DNA from: Cryobacterium glucosi
GTDB lineage: Bacteria; Actinomycetota; Actinomycetes; Actinomycetales; Microbacteriaceae
Direction of reading: 5' to 3'
NCBI RefSeq assembly: GCF_004402235.1
Contig: NZ_SOFS01000034.1
Span: 62,357 to 126,356, forward strand
Length of the DNA: 64,000 nt
In this document: positions 38,672-47,339 of the stretch, in pieces
How positions within the stretch are numbered: position 1 is the first letter of the stretch
How the letters are laid out: each line of letters begins with the position of its first letter
The notes under the pieces: model-generated
What the model was told of the DNA's origin: nothing
The model's database searches: none
Seen by the model: the letters and a program-made list of their open reading frames with translations, nothing else
Program-made: the position numbers and the translations under genes

Positions 38672-38748
38672 TATCCCGGACGAGGGATTCCGGGCGCAGG
38701 CACAGGCGACGTGGAGGATTCCCTCCGACTCGTCATAGCTGGGGGACT

Positions 38749-38762
38749 TACAATCGTCTCCA
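38749..38762 (+). promoter_or_regulatory. Leaderless promoter of the TetR-LacI pair
   Basis: TACAAT (38749-38754), 7 nt, ATG. No ribosome-binding site. Confidence 0.55.
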
Positions 38763-39463
38763 TGACTTCGTCCGAACCGACCCCGCAGGACGGCGCTCAA
38801 CCGCGTCGGCGCGACGCCCGGCAGAACCGAGAGCGCCTGATCGTCGAGGCGCGGGCTCTCATCGCGCAGAACGGGGTCGACGCCTCGCTCGAGGAGATCG
38901 CCCGCCGCGCAGACGTCGGCGTGGCCACGCTCTACCGAAACTTCCCGACCAGGGACGACCTCGTGCGCGCTCTTTACGACATCGCGCTCGCCGAACTCGC
39001 GACCGTCCGCGATGAGATCGCCGCTGCTCCGACGGCCTGGGCCGGCATCGAGCTCTACATGGAGCGTGTCGCCGAGTGGCTTGTCGCCGATCCGGCGCTC
39101 CCGCACATTCTCAAGCGCATGGAGGTCATCGACCCGGGCAGCGGCAAGGGCACCGAGTTCCAGGCCGTGATCGCCGGCCTCGTCGCCCGCGCCAAGAAGG
39201 ACGGTGCACTCCGGGCGGATGTCGACGCGGTCGATCTCGCGGTTCTGGTCACCATGGTCGGTTCCCTCGGCACGCACGGCGGCGGCCACACCGGCCAGTG
39301 GCGCAGGCAGCTTGCGATCGTGCTCGACGGCCTGCGGCTGCCGGCCACGGACCGGCCCCGGCTGCCCGGCCGGCCGCTCGCCGCCCGCGAGTTCCAGGCC
39401 GCGGTGCACGGGCTCACCCGGCGCGCCAAGCGCGCGGCATCCGGTGCCGGTTCCGGACGCTGA
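38762..39463 (+). CDS. TetR-family transcriptional regulator
   Basis: 233 aa. An N-terminal charged arm (residues 1-20) precedes the TetR DNA-binding domain (RLIVEARALIAQNGVDASLEE, then RRADVGVATLYRNFPTRDDLVRAL, ~25-72), of the SmeT/YxaF-like subgroup with the VGVATLYRNFPTR recognition helix. The C-terminal half is helical with a short Arg-rich tail. The stop abuts the GTG of a LacI gene, so the two regulators are co-transcribed. Divergent from kynU; it may bind the 19-bp direct repeats between them. Ligand unknown. Confidence 0.85.
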   Translation: MTSSEPTPQDGAQPRRRDARQNRERLIVEARALIAQNGVDASLEEIARRADVGVATLYRNFPTRDDLVRALYDIALAELATVRDEIAAAPTAWAGIELYMERVAEWLVADPALPHILKRMEVIDPGSGKGTEFQAVIAGLVARAKKDGALRADVDAVDLAVLVTMVGSLGTHGGGHTGQWRRQLAIVLDGLRLPATDRPRLPGRPLAAREFQAAVHGLTRRAKRAASGAGSGR

Positions 39464-40567
39464 GTGAAGATTGCGACCGTCTACGACGTAGCCGCCCACG
39501 CGGCGGTGTCGATCGCGACGGTGTCCCGGGTGCTGCGCCGTCCGCATGACGTGCGCGAGTCGACCCGGGAGCGGGTCCTCGACTCCGTGCAGGCCCTCGG
39601 CTACGTGCCGAGCGCCAGTGCACGGTGCCTCGCGGCCCAGCGCACCGGCGTCCTCGGCCTGTTCTTCCCCGGCATCGACGACGAGGACGACCGGGGAGAA
39701 GCCCCGTTCGTGCAGGACCTGTCGGTCACGATGGTCGTCGACAGGGCCGGCGGCAGCGAGGTCGCCCCGCCGAACCTCTCCTTCGACGGGGTGCTGCGCG
39801 GCAGCGAGCGCGAGGCCTGGCGCCACGGTTTCGCCCTCATGGTCGGCGTCGGCAGGGATGCCAATCCCGCCGACATGTTGCGGGACATCGCCGGGCGGGT
39901 CGACGCGGTGGCCGTGCTCGCCGGCAGCGTCCCTGACGAACTCCTCAAGCACGTCTCGCGGCGGATCCCCGTCGTACTGATCGGCGGCCCGCGCCGATGC
40001 GCCGAGATGGACTTCGACCACGTCAGCGTCAGCAACCGGGAAGGCATGCGGGCGCTCACCGCGCACCTCCTGGAGAGCGGCGACACCACCGACCTCGCCT
40101 TCGTCGCCGGCCCCGCCGACTCACCCGACAGCTCCGAGCGGTACCAGGGCTTCGTCGAAGCTCTCGAGGGGGCTGGCCTCGACCCCGCCGCCGCCACGAT
40201 CCTGCAGGGCGACTTCTCCCGCATCCGTGCCCGCCGGCTCGCCGAAACGCTGCTCACCACCGGGCGGATGCCGCGGGCCCTCGTCTGCGCGAACGACCGG
40301 ACCGCGCTCGGCATGCTCGACGTGCTCGTGCCGGCGGGCGTGCGGGTGCCGGAGGACGTGATCGTGACCGGCTTCGACGGCATCGAGACCGGCCGCCTGT
40401 CGACCCCGCGGCTCACGACGGTGTACCAGCCGATGGTCGAGCTCGGGCGGACGGCGATCCGGGCGATGCTCAGCCGGATCGAGCACCCCGACCAGCCGCC
40501 GATCACGGCGCGCCTGCCCGTGAAGGTCCTGCTCCGCGAAAGCTCGGAGGGCACCCTCCCGTCCTGA
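39464..40567 (+). CDS. LacI-family transcriptional regulator
   Basis: 367 aa. N-terminal LacI helix-turn-helix and hinge (VYDVAAHAAVSIATVSRVL at residues 6-24, to ~60) followed by a periplasmic-binding-protein-like sensor domain ending GFDGIETGRLSTPRLTTVYQP, the usual LacI closing motif. An insertion of ~25 acidic residues (GIDDEDDRGEAPF) after the first sensor strand is unusual. GTG start directly after the TetR stop. No sugar-uptake operon is adjacent, so the target is unknown. Confidence 0.85.
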   Translation: MKIATVYDVAAHAAVSIATVSRVLRRPHDVRESTRERVLDSVQALGYVPSASARCLAAQRTGVLGLFFPGIDDEDDRGEAPFVQDLSVTMVVDRAGGSEVAPPNLSFDGVLRGSEREAWRHGFALMVGVGRDANPADMLRDIAGRVDAVAVLAGSVPDELLKHVSRRIPVVLIGGPRRCAEMDFDHVSVSNREGMRALTAHLLESGDTTDLAFVAGPADSPDSSERYQGFVEALEGAGLDPAAATILQGDFSRIRARRLAETLLTTGRMPRALVCANDRTALGMLDVLVPAGVRVPEDVIVTGFDGIETGRLSTPRLTTVYQPMVELGRTAIRAMLSRIEHPDQPPITARLPVKVLLRESSEGTLPS

Positions 40568-40640
40568 CCCGCGTCGCCTAGGCTGGGAATCCGCGGCAGC
40601 ACGGCGGCAGCCCGGCCGTCAGGCCGGAATGGAGCGCACC

Positions 40641-41630
40641 ATGAGCACGATCGACCCGACTGCCGGCCCGTCCGCCGGCCCGTCCGTGACCGGGCGACAT
40701 TCGGCCGAGGGCGGTACGAGTCCGTCCGCCGGGTCGTTCGACGGGTGGCCAGGGGTGCCGCGGTTCGGCACCCTGCCGGTCCCGCTGGCGGATGCGGTCG
40801 CGAACGTCGGCATCGACCTTCCTGTCGGGCGCGTGACGGCCCTGCATGCGCGGCCGGAGGCATCCGCTCGCGGTGTCGTGCTGCTCGTGCCGGGTTTCAC
40901 CGGTTCGAAGGAGGACTTCGGCGGCTTCCTGCCGCTGCTCGCCGAGCGCGGCTGGGACGCCTGGTCGTACAGCCAGCGCGGGCAGGCGGACTCCGCGGCC
41001 CCCGCCGGCGCCGAGAACTACACGCTGGAAGCTTTCGCCAGGGACGTCGTCGCCGTGGCCGCGCTCGTCGGCGGTGGCGGGCCCGTGCACCTGCTCGGCC
41101 ACAGTTTCGGCGGCGTCGTCGCCCGGGCCGCGGCGATCCTGGCGCCGGAGGCTTTCCTCGACGTCACCCTGCTCTGCTCCGGTCCGCACGGCTGGGCGGG
41201 GCGGATGGAGCGCGAGGCGGCGATCGTCCGCGAGCGCGGTTCGGCGGCGTGGTGGAACGAGGACAACCCGCACACCGTCGGTCTTCCGGACGCAGCCCTG
41301 ACCGCCGACGAAGCGTTCCGCCGTCTGCGGATGGGGGCAACGAGCGACGACCAGCTGCTCGGTGCGGCAGCGATCCTCAGCGACGAGAACGACACCACCG
41401 GCGAGCTGCTCGCGACCGGTCTCGACAACCTCGTCGCGCACGGAGTCGACGACCCGGCCTGGCCGCAGGACTGGCAGGCGAGCATGGCCGGCCTGCTCGA
41501 TGCCCGGTATGCGATCATCCCGGAGGCCGCGCACTCGCCGCAGCTCGAGAATCCGGAGGCGACCGCCGACCTGCTCGACGAGTTCTGGGGTCGCGACCGC
41601 GCGCATCCGCCGGTCGAGCCCCAGCAGTAG
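40641..41630 (+). CDS. Alpha/beta-fold hydrolase
   Basis: 329 aa. The nucleophile elbow GHSFGG lies near residue 155, an oxyanion region VPGFTGSKEDFGGF near 85, and the catalytic His in IPEAAHSPQLENPE close to the end; the acid is probably the Asp of GVDDPAW or nearby. A Ser/Gly-rich N-terminal ~45 residues is not part of the fold. I use the second ATG (40641), which has GGAG 7 nt upstream. An esterase, lipase or C-C hydrolase role is possible; the substrate is not determinable. Confidence 0.8.
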   Translation: MSTIDPTAGPSAGPSVTGRHSAEGGTSPSAGSFDGWPGVPRFGTLPVPLADAVANVGIDLPVGRVTALHARPEASARGVVLLVPGFTGSKEDFGGFLPLLAERGWDAWSYSQRGQADSAAPAGAENYTLEAFARDVVAVAALVGGGGPVHLLGHSFGGVVARAAAILAPEAFLDVTLLCSGPHGWAGRMEREAAIVRERGSAAWWNEDNPHTVGLPDAALTADEAFRRLRMGATSDDQLLGAAAILSDENDTTGELLATGLDNLVAHGVDDPAWPQDWQASMAGLLDARYAIIPEAAHSPQLENPEATADLLDEFWGRDRAHPPVEPQQ

Positions 41631-41648
41631 GCCGCGCGCCCGCCTTCG

Positions 41649-42527
41649 TCAGGCGGGGAGCGCCGTGCGCACCACGATCTGGTTGCCCCAGGGGTCGTCG
41701 AAGCCGAGGGTCTGCCCGTCGTGCCGGGTCGCGATGCCGAAGTGGGACATCCGCTCGGTGAGCGCACCGAGGCCGTCGGCACCGGGCAGCACGATGTCGA
41801 CCTCGCCGAGGCCGAGGGCGAGGCGGCGCCTGCCCGAGCCGGCGCTGTTCCAGGTGTTCATCGCCATGTGGTGGTGGTACCCGCCGGCCGAGACGAAGAG
41901 CGCGGACGGGCCGAAGTTCGCGGTCGCCTCGAAGCCGAGCCGGTCGACGTAGAAGGCGCGGGCGGTGGGCACGTCGCCGACGGAGAGGTGCACGTGACCC
42001 ACGATGGCGTTGCCTGCACCGGGATCGGACACGCCCTCCTCGGTGAGGTGCTCGCCGATGAAGACGTTGGGGTCGAGGGCGAGGGTGGCCATCTCGACCT
42101 GGCCGTGGGCCCAGCTCCACTCGGTGCGGTCGCGGTCCCAGTAGAGCTCGATACCGTTGCCCTCGGGGTCGGTGAAGTAGAACGCCTGGCTGACGAGGTG
42201 ATCGGCGCTGCCGGTGAAGGTGCCCGGATGCTTCGTTGCGACCGAGTAGACCGCCGCGGCGAGCTGCGCCTGGGTCTCGAACAGGATCGCGGTGTGGAAC
42301 AGGCCGCTCGAGCGGGGCTCGGGGGCTGCGAGTTCCGGCGCGTGCTGGAGGATCACGATCGGGGTCGTGCCGCGCCCCATCACGGCAAGGGGGCCGTCCT
42401 GGCTGAGCAGGCTCAGCGTGACGGCGTCGCGGTAGTACGCGATCATGCGGTCGAGGTTGCCGACGCGCAGGGTGACGGCGCCCATTCCGGTCGCCGCGGG
42501 GAGGAGTTCTGATGCAGATCTGGTCAC
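41649..42527 (-). CDS. VOC-superfamily protein with two glyoxalase/dioxygenase repeats
   Basis: 292 aa. Two vicinal-oxygen-chelate domains: residues ~15-130 (LRVGNLDRMIAYYRDAVTL... HTAILFET... FYFTDPEGNGIELYWDR) and ~160-290 (VHLSVGDVPTARAFYVDRL... HHMAMNTW). Metal-ligand candidates are the His of GLFHTA and GHVHLSV and the Glu of GNGIELYWD. This layout matches CatE-like catechol 2,3-dioxygenases. GTG 42527 has only a weak AGG site, and an internal start at MGAVTLRV is possible. Neighbour of a second VOC gene on the same strand. Confidence 0.75.
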   Translation of the reverse strand: MTRSASELLPAATGMGAVTLRVGNLDRMIAYYRDAVTLSLLSQDGPLAVMGRGTTPIVILQHAPELAAPEPRSSGLFHTAILFETQAQLAAAVYSVATKHPGTFTGSADHLVSQAFYFTDPEGNGIELYWDRDRTEWSWAHGQVEMATLALDPNVFIGEHLTEEGVSDPGAGNAIVGHVHLSVGDVPTARAFYVDRLGFEATANFGPSALFVSAGGYHHHMAMNTWNSAGSGRRRLALGLGEVDIVLPGADGLGALTERMSHFGIATRHDGQTLGFDDPWGNQIVVRTALPA

Positions 42528-42583
42528 ACCTGCGTCAACGGATGCCCCCGCCCCGGTATTCCGCCCACGACGGGCGGGGGAAG

Positions 42584-42961
42584 TCAGTCCTGGTGCAGCT
42601 GGATCAGGTTGCCGCAGGTGTCGTCGAAGAGGACGGAGGTGCCGAAGGCATCCGTGTACGGTTCGCTCGTGAACTGCACGCCGAGACGGCCGAGGCGCTC
42701 GTATTCGGCGCGGACGTCGGGGCTGCCGAAGACGATCGCGGGCAGGCCGAGGGCACGGATGCCCTGGGCGTACTTCGCGGCGACCTTGTTGTCGCTCGGC
42801 TCGAGCAGGAGGCCGACGCCGTCCGGGTCCTCCGTGGACTTGACGATGTACAGCTGGTGCTCCGGCATGGCCAGAAGCTTCTCGAATCCGAGGACGGACG
42901 TGTAGAAATCGAACGCGGTGGCGGGGTCTTTCACGTGGACGCTGCACATCTTGATTCGCAT
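42584..42961 (-). CDS. Single-domain VOC (glyoxalase-like) protein
   Basis: 125 aa, one VOC domain: a first beta-alpha-beta unit (MCSVHVKDPATAFDFYTSVLG) with His as a possible metal ligand, and the closing CGNLIQLHQD with Gln/His in place of the usual Glu. This pattern is common in uncharacterised extradiol-dioxygenase or antibiotic-resistance-like proteins. ATG 42961 follows a leaderless -10 box. It is probably transcribed toward the larger VOC gene, 57 nt on. Confidence 0.78.
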   Translation of the reverse strand: MRIKMCSVHVKDPATAFDFYTSVLGFEKLLAMPEHQLYIVKSTEDPDGVGLLLEPSDNKVAAKYAQGIRALGLPAIVFGSPDVRAEYERLGRLGVQFTSEPYTDAFGTSVLFDDTCGNLIQLHQD

Positions 42962-42973
42962 GTCGGGAGCGTA
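42962..42973 (-). promoter_or_regulatory. Leaderless promoter of the small VOC gene
   Basis: On the minus strand TACGCT (42973-42968) is followed by 6 nt and the ATG at 42961. Confidence 0.5.
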
Positions 42974-43019
42974 ACATTCGGCGGCGCCGGGCGCCGAGTC
43001 CTGTGACCGCGCGCGTCGG

Positions 43020-43985
43020 TCAGGCGACAGGGGTGTCCCCGGCGAGCCGGGTGAGCAGTTCGCGGTAGCGGGCGGCGGTGCGCTCGATGATGTCCTCCGG
43101 GAGCGCCGGGGGTGTGCCGGTCTGGTCCCAGTGCGCGCTCAGCCAGTCGCGGACGATCTGCTTGTCGAAGCTGGACATCCGCTGTTCGGGGGTCGTGCCG
43201 GTCTGCCAGAGTACGGCGTCCCAGTAGCGGCTCGAGTCGCTCGTCAGCACCTCGTCGGCGAGGGTGATCTCTCCGGTCGCCCGGTCGGCGCCGAACTCGA
43301 ACTTTGTGTCTGCGAGGATCACCCCGTTCTGTTCGGCGATGGCGGATGCCCGGCGGAAGGTCTCGAGGGAGAGGCGGCGCAGCTCCGCGGCGACGTCGGC
43401 GCCGACGAGCTCGACGGTGCGCTCGAAGGAGATGTTCTCGTCGTGCTCGCCCATCGGGGCCTTCCACGCGGGCGTGTAGATCGGTTCGGGCAGGCGGTCG
43501 CCGTTCTGCAGCCCCGCCGGGAGCGGCAGGCCGCAGACCGTCTGGCTGGCCTGGTATTCCTTCCAGCCCGAGCCGGTGAGGTAGCCGCGCACGACGCACT
43601 CGATCGGGAACATGTCGAGGGTCCTGCAGAGCATGGCGCGGCCCGCGGCGGCGGCCGGGATGCCCGCGGCGTCGTCTGTACCAGCGGTGGCAGTATTCGC
43701 CAGCAGGTGGTTGGGAATCCCGGCGAGCTGCCCGAACCACCAGAGGCTGAGCGTCGTGAGCAGCACGCCCTTGCCCGGGATACCGGGCTCGAGCACGTGG
43801 TCGAAGGCGCTGACGCGATCGCTCGCAACCACGAGCACGCGGGAGGCGGCGTTCAGGTCGGGGGCTGCGGCATCCGCTGCCGGATCGGCCGGGACGTACA
43901 GGTCGCGGACCTTGCCGGAATAGGCGTGGCGCCAGCCCGGGAGGTCGAGAGGGGTGGATGCGGTCGGCTGGTCGAGTGCGGTCAC
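43020..43985 (-). CDS. purC: SAICAR synthetase
   Basis: Cytosolic ATP-dependent ligase joining aspartate to CAIR, the eighth step toward IMP. 321 aa. Family motifs: HAYSGKVRDLY near residue 20 (ATP site), VASDRVSAFDHVL, the VVRGYLTGSGWKEY loop, TPAWKAPMGEHDENISFE, and ILADTKFEFG near 220. GTG 43985 is preceded at 6 nt by GAGAAT, a weaker fit to the leaderless pattern. It is 88 nt downstream of purD on the same strand and may be read from it. Confidence 0.95.
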   Translation of the reverse strand: MTALDQPTASTPLDLPGWRHAYSGKVRDLYVPADPAADAAAPDLNAASRVLVVASDRVSAFDHVLEPGIPGKGVLLTTLSLWWFGQLAGIPNHLLANTATAGTDDAAGIPAAAAGRAMLCRTLDMFPIECVVRGYLTGSGWKEYQASQTVCGLPLPAGLQNGDRLPEPIYTPAWKAPMGEHDENISFERTVELVGADVAAELRRLSLETFRRASAIAEQNGVILADTKFEFGADRATGEITLADEVLTSDSSRYWDAVLWQTGTTPEQRMSSFDKQIVRDWLSAHWDQTGTPPALPEDIIERTAARYRELLTRLAGDTPVA

Positions 43986-44073
43986 GGCCCCATTCTCCCG
44001 CACCGGCCCGCCCGCGCGCCAAACCCGCCCCTCCGGCCGTGCCTGCGGGGAGGCCGTCTCGCGGAGCGACAGG

Positions 44074-45342
44074 TCAGGCGACGACGCGGGCGGCGATGTC
44101 CGTGCGGAACTGCGCACCCTCGAGGGCGATCTCGGCGAGGGCGGCATACACGCGGGTGCGGGCCTCGGCGAACCCGTCGCCGAGCGCGACAACGCTCAGC
44201 ACCCGGCCGCCGGTGGAGACGAGTCTTCCGTCGACGAGGGCCGTCGCGGCGTGCGCGACCGTGACGCCGTCGACGGCGGATGCGGCATCGAGCCCTGTGA
44301 TCGCCCGCCCCGTGACCGGGGTCTCCGGGTAGTTCTCGCTCGCCAGCACGACGGTCACGCAGGACTCTGCCGAGAACACCGGCCGCGCCATCCCGCCGAG
44401 CCCGCCGGTGGACGCCGCGAGCAGCAGCCCCGCGAGCGGGGTCACCAGCCGGGGCAGCACGACCTGGGTCTCGGGGTCACCGAAACGCGCGTTGAACTCG
44501 ATGACCCGGATGCCGGCATCCGTCAGAATCAGCCCGCAGTAGAGCAGCCCGATGAAGGGGGTGTCCTCGGCGGCGAGCCTGCGGACGGTCGGCAGGGCGA
44601 TCGTGTCGAGGACCTCGTCGACGAAGGCCTGTTCGCTTCCGAAGCCGGCGTCGAGCCAGGGCAGCGGCGAGTATGCGCCCATGCCGCCGGTGTTCGGACC
44701 GAGGTCGCCGTCGGCGAGGCGCTTGTAGTCCTGCGCGGGGGAGAGCGGCAGCACGGTGTGGCCGTCGCTCAGGAAGAACAGGGAGACCTCCTGGCCGGCG
44801 AGGAACTCCTCGATGAGCACGCCGCCGTGCTGCAGCCAGTACTCTGCGTGGGCGAGGGCGGCGAGGCGGTCCTCGGTGACGAGCACGCCCTTGCCGGCGG
44901 CGAGGCCGTCGGCCTTGACGACGTAGGGCGCCCCGAAGGCGTCCAGGGCGCTGGTCGCCTCGGCGAGGGTGCCGGCGCGCTCGGCGCGGCCGGTCGGGAC
45001 GCCGGCCTCGTCCATGATGCGCTTGGCGAAGGTCTTGCTGCCTTCGAGGGCCGCGGCGGCGCGGCCGGGGCCGAACACCGGGATGCCCTGCGCACGCAGC
45101 GCATCGGCGACGCCGGCGACGAGGGGAGCCTCCGGGCCGATGACGACGAGGTCGACGCCGTGCTCGATCGCGTACTCCGTGACGGCGCCGGGCACGTTCG
45201 GGTCGAGGGCGACGACGGGCACCGCGGCGGCGATGCCGGCGTTGCCGGGCGCGGCGACGACCTCGTGGCGGGGCTCCTCGCGGAGCAGCGCGGTGATGAT
45301 GGCGTGCTCGCGGGCACCGGAACCGAGGACCAGAATTCTCAC
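44074..45342 (-). CDS. purD: Phosphoribosylamine-glycine ligase (GAR synthetase)
   Basis: ATP-grasp enzyme joining glycine to phosphoribosylamine, the second purine step. 422 aa. The N-terminal MRILVLGSGAREHAI start is typical, followed by the ATP-grasp core (YVVKADGLAAGKGV, LIEEFLAGQEVS) and the metal/ATP motif VIEFNARFGDPETQVVLPRL near residue 290. GTG 45342 matches the leaderless geometry. Upstream of purC in the same direction. Confidence 0.96.
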   Translation of the reverse strand: MRILVLGSGAREHAIITALLREEPRHEVVAAPGNAGIAAAVPVVALDPNVPGAVTEYAIEHGVDLVVIGPEAPLVAGVADALRAQGIPVFGPGRAAAALEGSKTFAKRIMDEAGVPTGRAERAGTLAEATSALDAFGAPYVVKADGLAAGKGVLVTEDRLAALAHAEYWLQHGGVLIEEFLAGQEVSLFFLSDGHTVLPLSPAQDYKRLADGDLGPNTGGMGAYSPLPWLDAGFGSEQAFVDEVLDTIALPTVRRLAAEDTPFIGLLYCGLILTDAGIRVIEFNARFGDPETQVVLPRLVTPLAGLLLAASTGGLGGMARPVFSAESCVTVVLASENYPETPVTGRAITGLDAASAVDGVTVAHAATALVDGRLVSTGGRVLSVVALGDGFAEARTRVYAALAEIALEGAQFRTDIAARVVA

Positions 45343-45354
45343 CGGTTCAGGCTA
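45343..45354 (-). promoter_or_regulatory. Leaderless promoter of purD
   Basis: TAGCCT (45354-45349, minus strand), 6 nt, GTG at 45342. Since purC follows closely, this may drive both genes. Confidence 0.55.
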
Positions 45355-45427
45355 CCGGATGCCGGTCACTGGAGTTAGGCCACTAGGCGCGGGGCGTCCC
45401 TGGCCGGGAAACCGGCAGAATGGGGGG

Positions 45428-45796
45428 ATGGCCAAGGCGAGGATCGACGACGGGGTGGGCCGCGCCGCGGTGCGCGGCTACGCGGCGGACCCGGCGGGCG
45501 CGAGCAGGGACATCCGTGCGCTCGCCGTGCGCTACACCCTGCAGTTGCTCTCCGAAGAGGCCAACGGCAACACCCTCGAGGTGCGCGTTCCGCCGTTCGG
45601 CGCCGTGCAGTGCATCGCGGGCCCCCGGCACACCCGGGGCACCCCGCCCAACGTCGTCGAAACAGATGCCGCGACCTGGCTCGCCCTCGCGACCGGCGAG
45701 CTCGCCTGGTCCGACGGTCTCGCGAGTGGGCGCATCCACGCGAGCGGACAGCGCGCCGACCTCGCCGCGCACCTGCCGCTGCGCCTCACCCCGTAA
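45428..45796 (+). CDS. Sterol carrier protein-family protein
   Basis: 122-aa soluble protein with the bacterial sterol-carrier/SCP2-like pattern common beside purine genes in Actinobacteria: AVRYTLQLLSEEANGNTLEVRVPPFGAVQC in parts, a helix, then ETDAATWLALATGELAWSDGLASGRIHASGQRADL (SCP-type hydrophobic-ligand end). It may bind a lipid or act as a small-molecule chaperone. A CAGAAT box 6 nt before the ATG suggests a leaderless start. No catalytic residues are apparent. Confidence 0.72.
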   Translation: MAKARIDDGVGRAAVRGYAADPAGASRDIRALAVRYTLQLLSEEANGNTLEVRVPPFGAVQCIAGPRHTRGTPPNVVETDAATWLALATGELAWSDGLASGRIHASGQRADLAAHLPLRLTP

Positions 45797-45825
45797 CCGC
45801 GCCTCCCGCGTTTCTCGCGAGGGGG

Positions 45826-46821
45826 TCAGGCGAGGATCGCGGCCACCTCGGCCCGGGTCGGCATCGATGCCGTCGCGCCGGCCCGGGTGACCGAAACGGA
45901 TGCCGCGACCGTCGCCCAGCGGATGGCGTCGATCATCGCCTCCTCCGAAACCCCGACGCGAGCACCCCCGGTACCGGATTCCGCGGCGCCCGTGACCGCG
46001 GCATCCGGAGCCACTTCAGCACCTGCAGCAGCCACAGCACCCCTGGAACCCTCGGCGAGCCGGGCGACGAGCGCGCCGACGAAGGTGTCCCCGGCCCCGG
46101 TGGTGTCCACGGGGCGCACCGGCCGGGCCGGCGCGAGCCCGAGTGCGACGCCGCCGCGGGCGACAACGCACCCCTCGTCGCCGAGGGTGACGATCGCCCA
46201 GCCGCGGCGCGCGCTCAGGGATTCTGCCGCGCGCGCGGCATCCGCTTCACCCGTGAGCTCCTCGGCCTCGAGACGGTTGGCCACGACCAGGTCGACGCCC
46301 GCGAGGAACGCCGCAGGCAGCGGCACGACCGGAGCGGGCGTGAAAACCGTGAACGTGCCCGACGCCCGAGCGACCGCGAGCCCCTCAACGAGCGCTGACA
46401 CCGGAAGCTCGCACTGCAGCACGAGGAAGTCCGCCGCCGCGATCACCGCGCGCTGCCCCGGGTCGAGTACCGTCACGGCGGCGTTCGCGCCGGAGACGAC
46501 GACGATCGAGTTCTCGCCGGAATCGAGCACCGTGATGTGCGCGGTGCCTGTCGGCCCGTCGACTGTGTCGAGACCGTCCACGCGGATGCCTTCGGCCACG
46601 AGCAGCGCCCGGAGTTCCGTCCCGTAGGCATCGCGTCCGACCGCGCCGAGGAAGTCGACAGCGCCACCCTGCCGGGCGGCAGCGACCGCCTGGTTGAGTC
46701 CCTTACCCCCGGGCACAAGGGCGAAGTCGTGGCCGAAGATCGTCTCGCCCGGCCGGGGAAGTCGCGGCTGGCGCACGACGAGGTCCATGTTCGCGCTTCC
46801 GAGCACCGCAATCCTGTTCAC
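45826..46821 (-). CDS. rbsK: Ribokinase (PfkB family)
   Basis: Kinase phosphorylating ribose at O5 to ribose 5-phosphate, the precursor of PRPP. 331 aa. N-terminal sugar-binding GSANMDLVVR with LPRPGETIFG, the VPGGKGLNQAVAAARQG loop, and the catalytic-base motif DTTGAGDTFVGAL near residue 240 are complete. An unusual Ala/Gly-rich insertion of ~35 residues (VAPDAAVTGAAESGTGGA region) follows that motif. GTG 46821 has GACACT 6 nt upstream. No ribose transporter is adjacent. Confidence 0.88.
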   Translation of the reverse strand: MNRIAVLGSANMDLVVRQPRLPRPGETIFGHDFALVPGGKGLNQAVAAARQGGAVDFLGAVGRDAYGTELRALLVAEGIRVDGLDTVDGPTGTAHITVLDSGENSIVVVSGANAAVTVLDPGQRAVIAAADFLVLQCELPVSALVEGLAVARASGTFTVFTPAPVVPLPAAFLAGVDLVVANRLEAEELTGEADAARAAESLSARRGWAIVTLGDEGCVVARGGVALGLAPARPVRPVDTTGAGDTFVGALVARLAEGSRGAVAAAGAEVAPDAAVTGAAESGTGGARVGVSEEAMIDAIRWATVAASVSVTRAGATASMPTRAEVAAILA

Positions 46822-46904
46822 CCGTCCAGTGTCGCACCCGCGCCACGTCCCGCCCCGTGCCGGCTCCCGGCGCACTCCCGGGGCGCGCGTGCGAGAATGT
46901 CCCC

Positions 46905-47318
46905 ATGAGCGCAACCGAGCAGCCAGGGAACGACATCGCCCCCGTGCAGCCCGCCCCGGGCGCGGCCGTCCCCGAAGTCCTCGTCGGCCAGGCCGCGGCG
47001 ACCGTACGTCGCTCCCCGCGCTACCTCAACTTCATGATCGTCGGCGCCGTCCTCGGGGCGGTCACCGCGCTGATCCTCACCGTCGGCTTCCCCCAGACGG
47101 CCGAATTCGGACTCCTCCAGGTCTTCGGATTCCTCCTCCTCGTCGGGGTCGTCGTAGGCCTCGCGCTCGGTGCGCTCGTGGCGATCGTGATCGACCGATT
47201 CACCGTTCGCTCGGTCCAGACGGTCGTCGTCGATAGACTGGGCGTCTACGGCGTGAGCGAGACGAACGCTCCCTCCGAGGCAGACGACCCCCCAACATCC
47301 AGCGCTAATACGCTGTAA
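46905..47318 (+). CDS. Two-helix membrane protein upstream of purF, unknown function
   Basis: 137 aa. A ~35-residue Pro/Ala-rich cytoplasmic start, two transmembrane helices (FMIVGAVLGAVTALILTVGF and VFGFLLLVGVVVGLALGALV) and a hydrophilic tail with VVVDRLGVYG and an Asp/Pro/Ser-rich end. No known domain is recognised. A GAGAAT box 6 nt before the ATG suggests leaderless translation. It precedes purF by 21 nt and may share its transcript. Confidence 0.7.
   Translation: MSATEQPGNDIAPVQPAPGAAVPEVLVGQAAATVRRSPRYLNFMIVGAVLGAVTALILTVGFPQTAEFGLLQVFGFLLLVGVVVGLALGALVAIVIDRFTVRSVQTVVVDRLGVYGVSETNAPSEADDPPTSSANTL
47300..47315 (+). promoter_or_regulatory. Small hairpin before purF
   Basis: CAGCG-CTAATA-CGCTG, a 5-bp stem with a 6-nt loop overlapping the end of the preceding gene, 24 nt before the purF start. 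It may reduce read-through or expose the AAGAGG ribosome-binding site that follows. Weak as a terminator. Confidence 0.35.
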
Positions 47319-47339
47319 AGATAGTTAAGAGGCATCGAT

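Noticed and set aside
38564-40066. Upstream extension of the kynureninase frame
   Set aside because: Antisense to the TetR and LacI genes; kynureninase length and a ribosome-binding site support the ATG at 38563.
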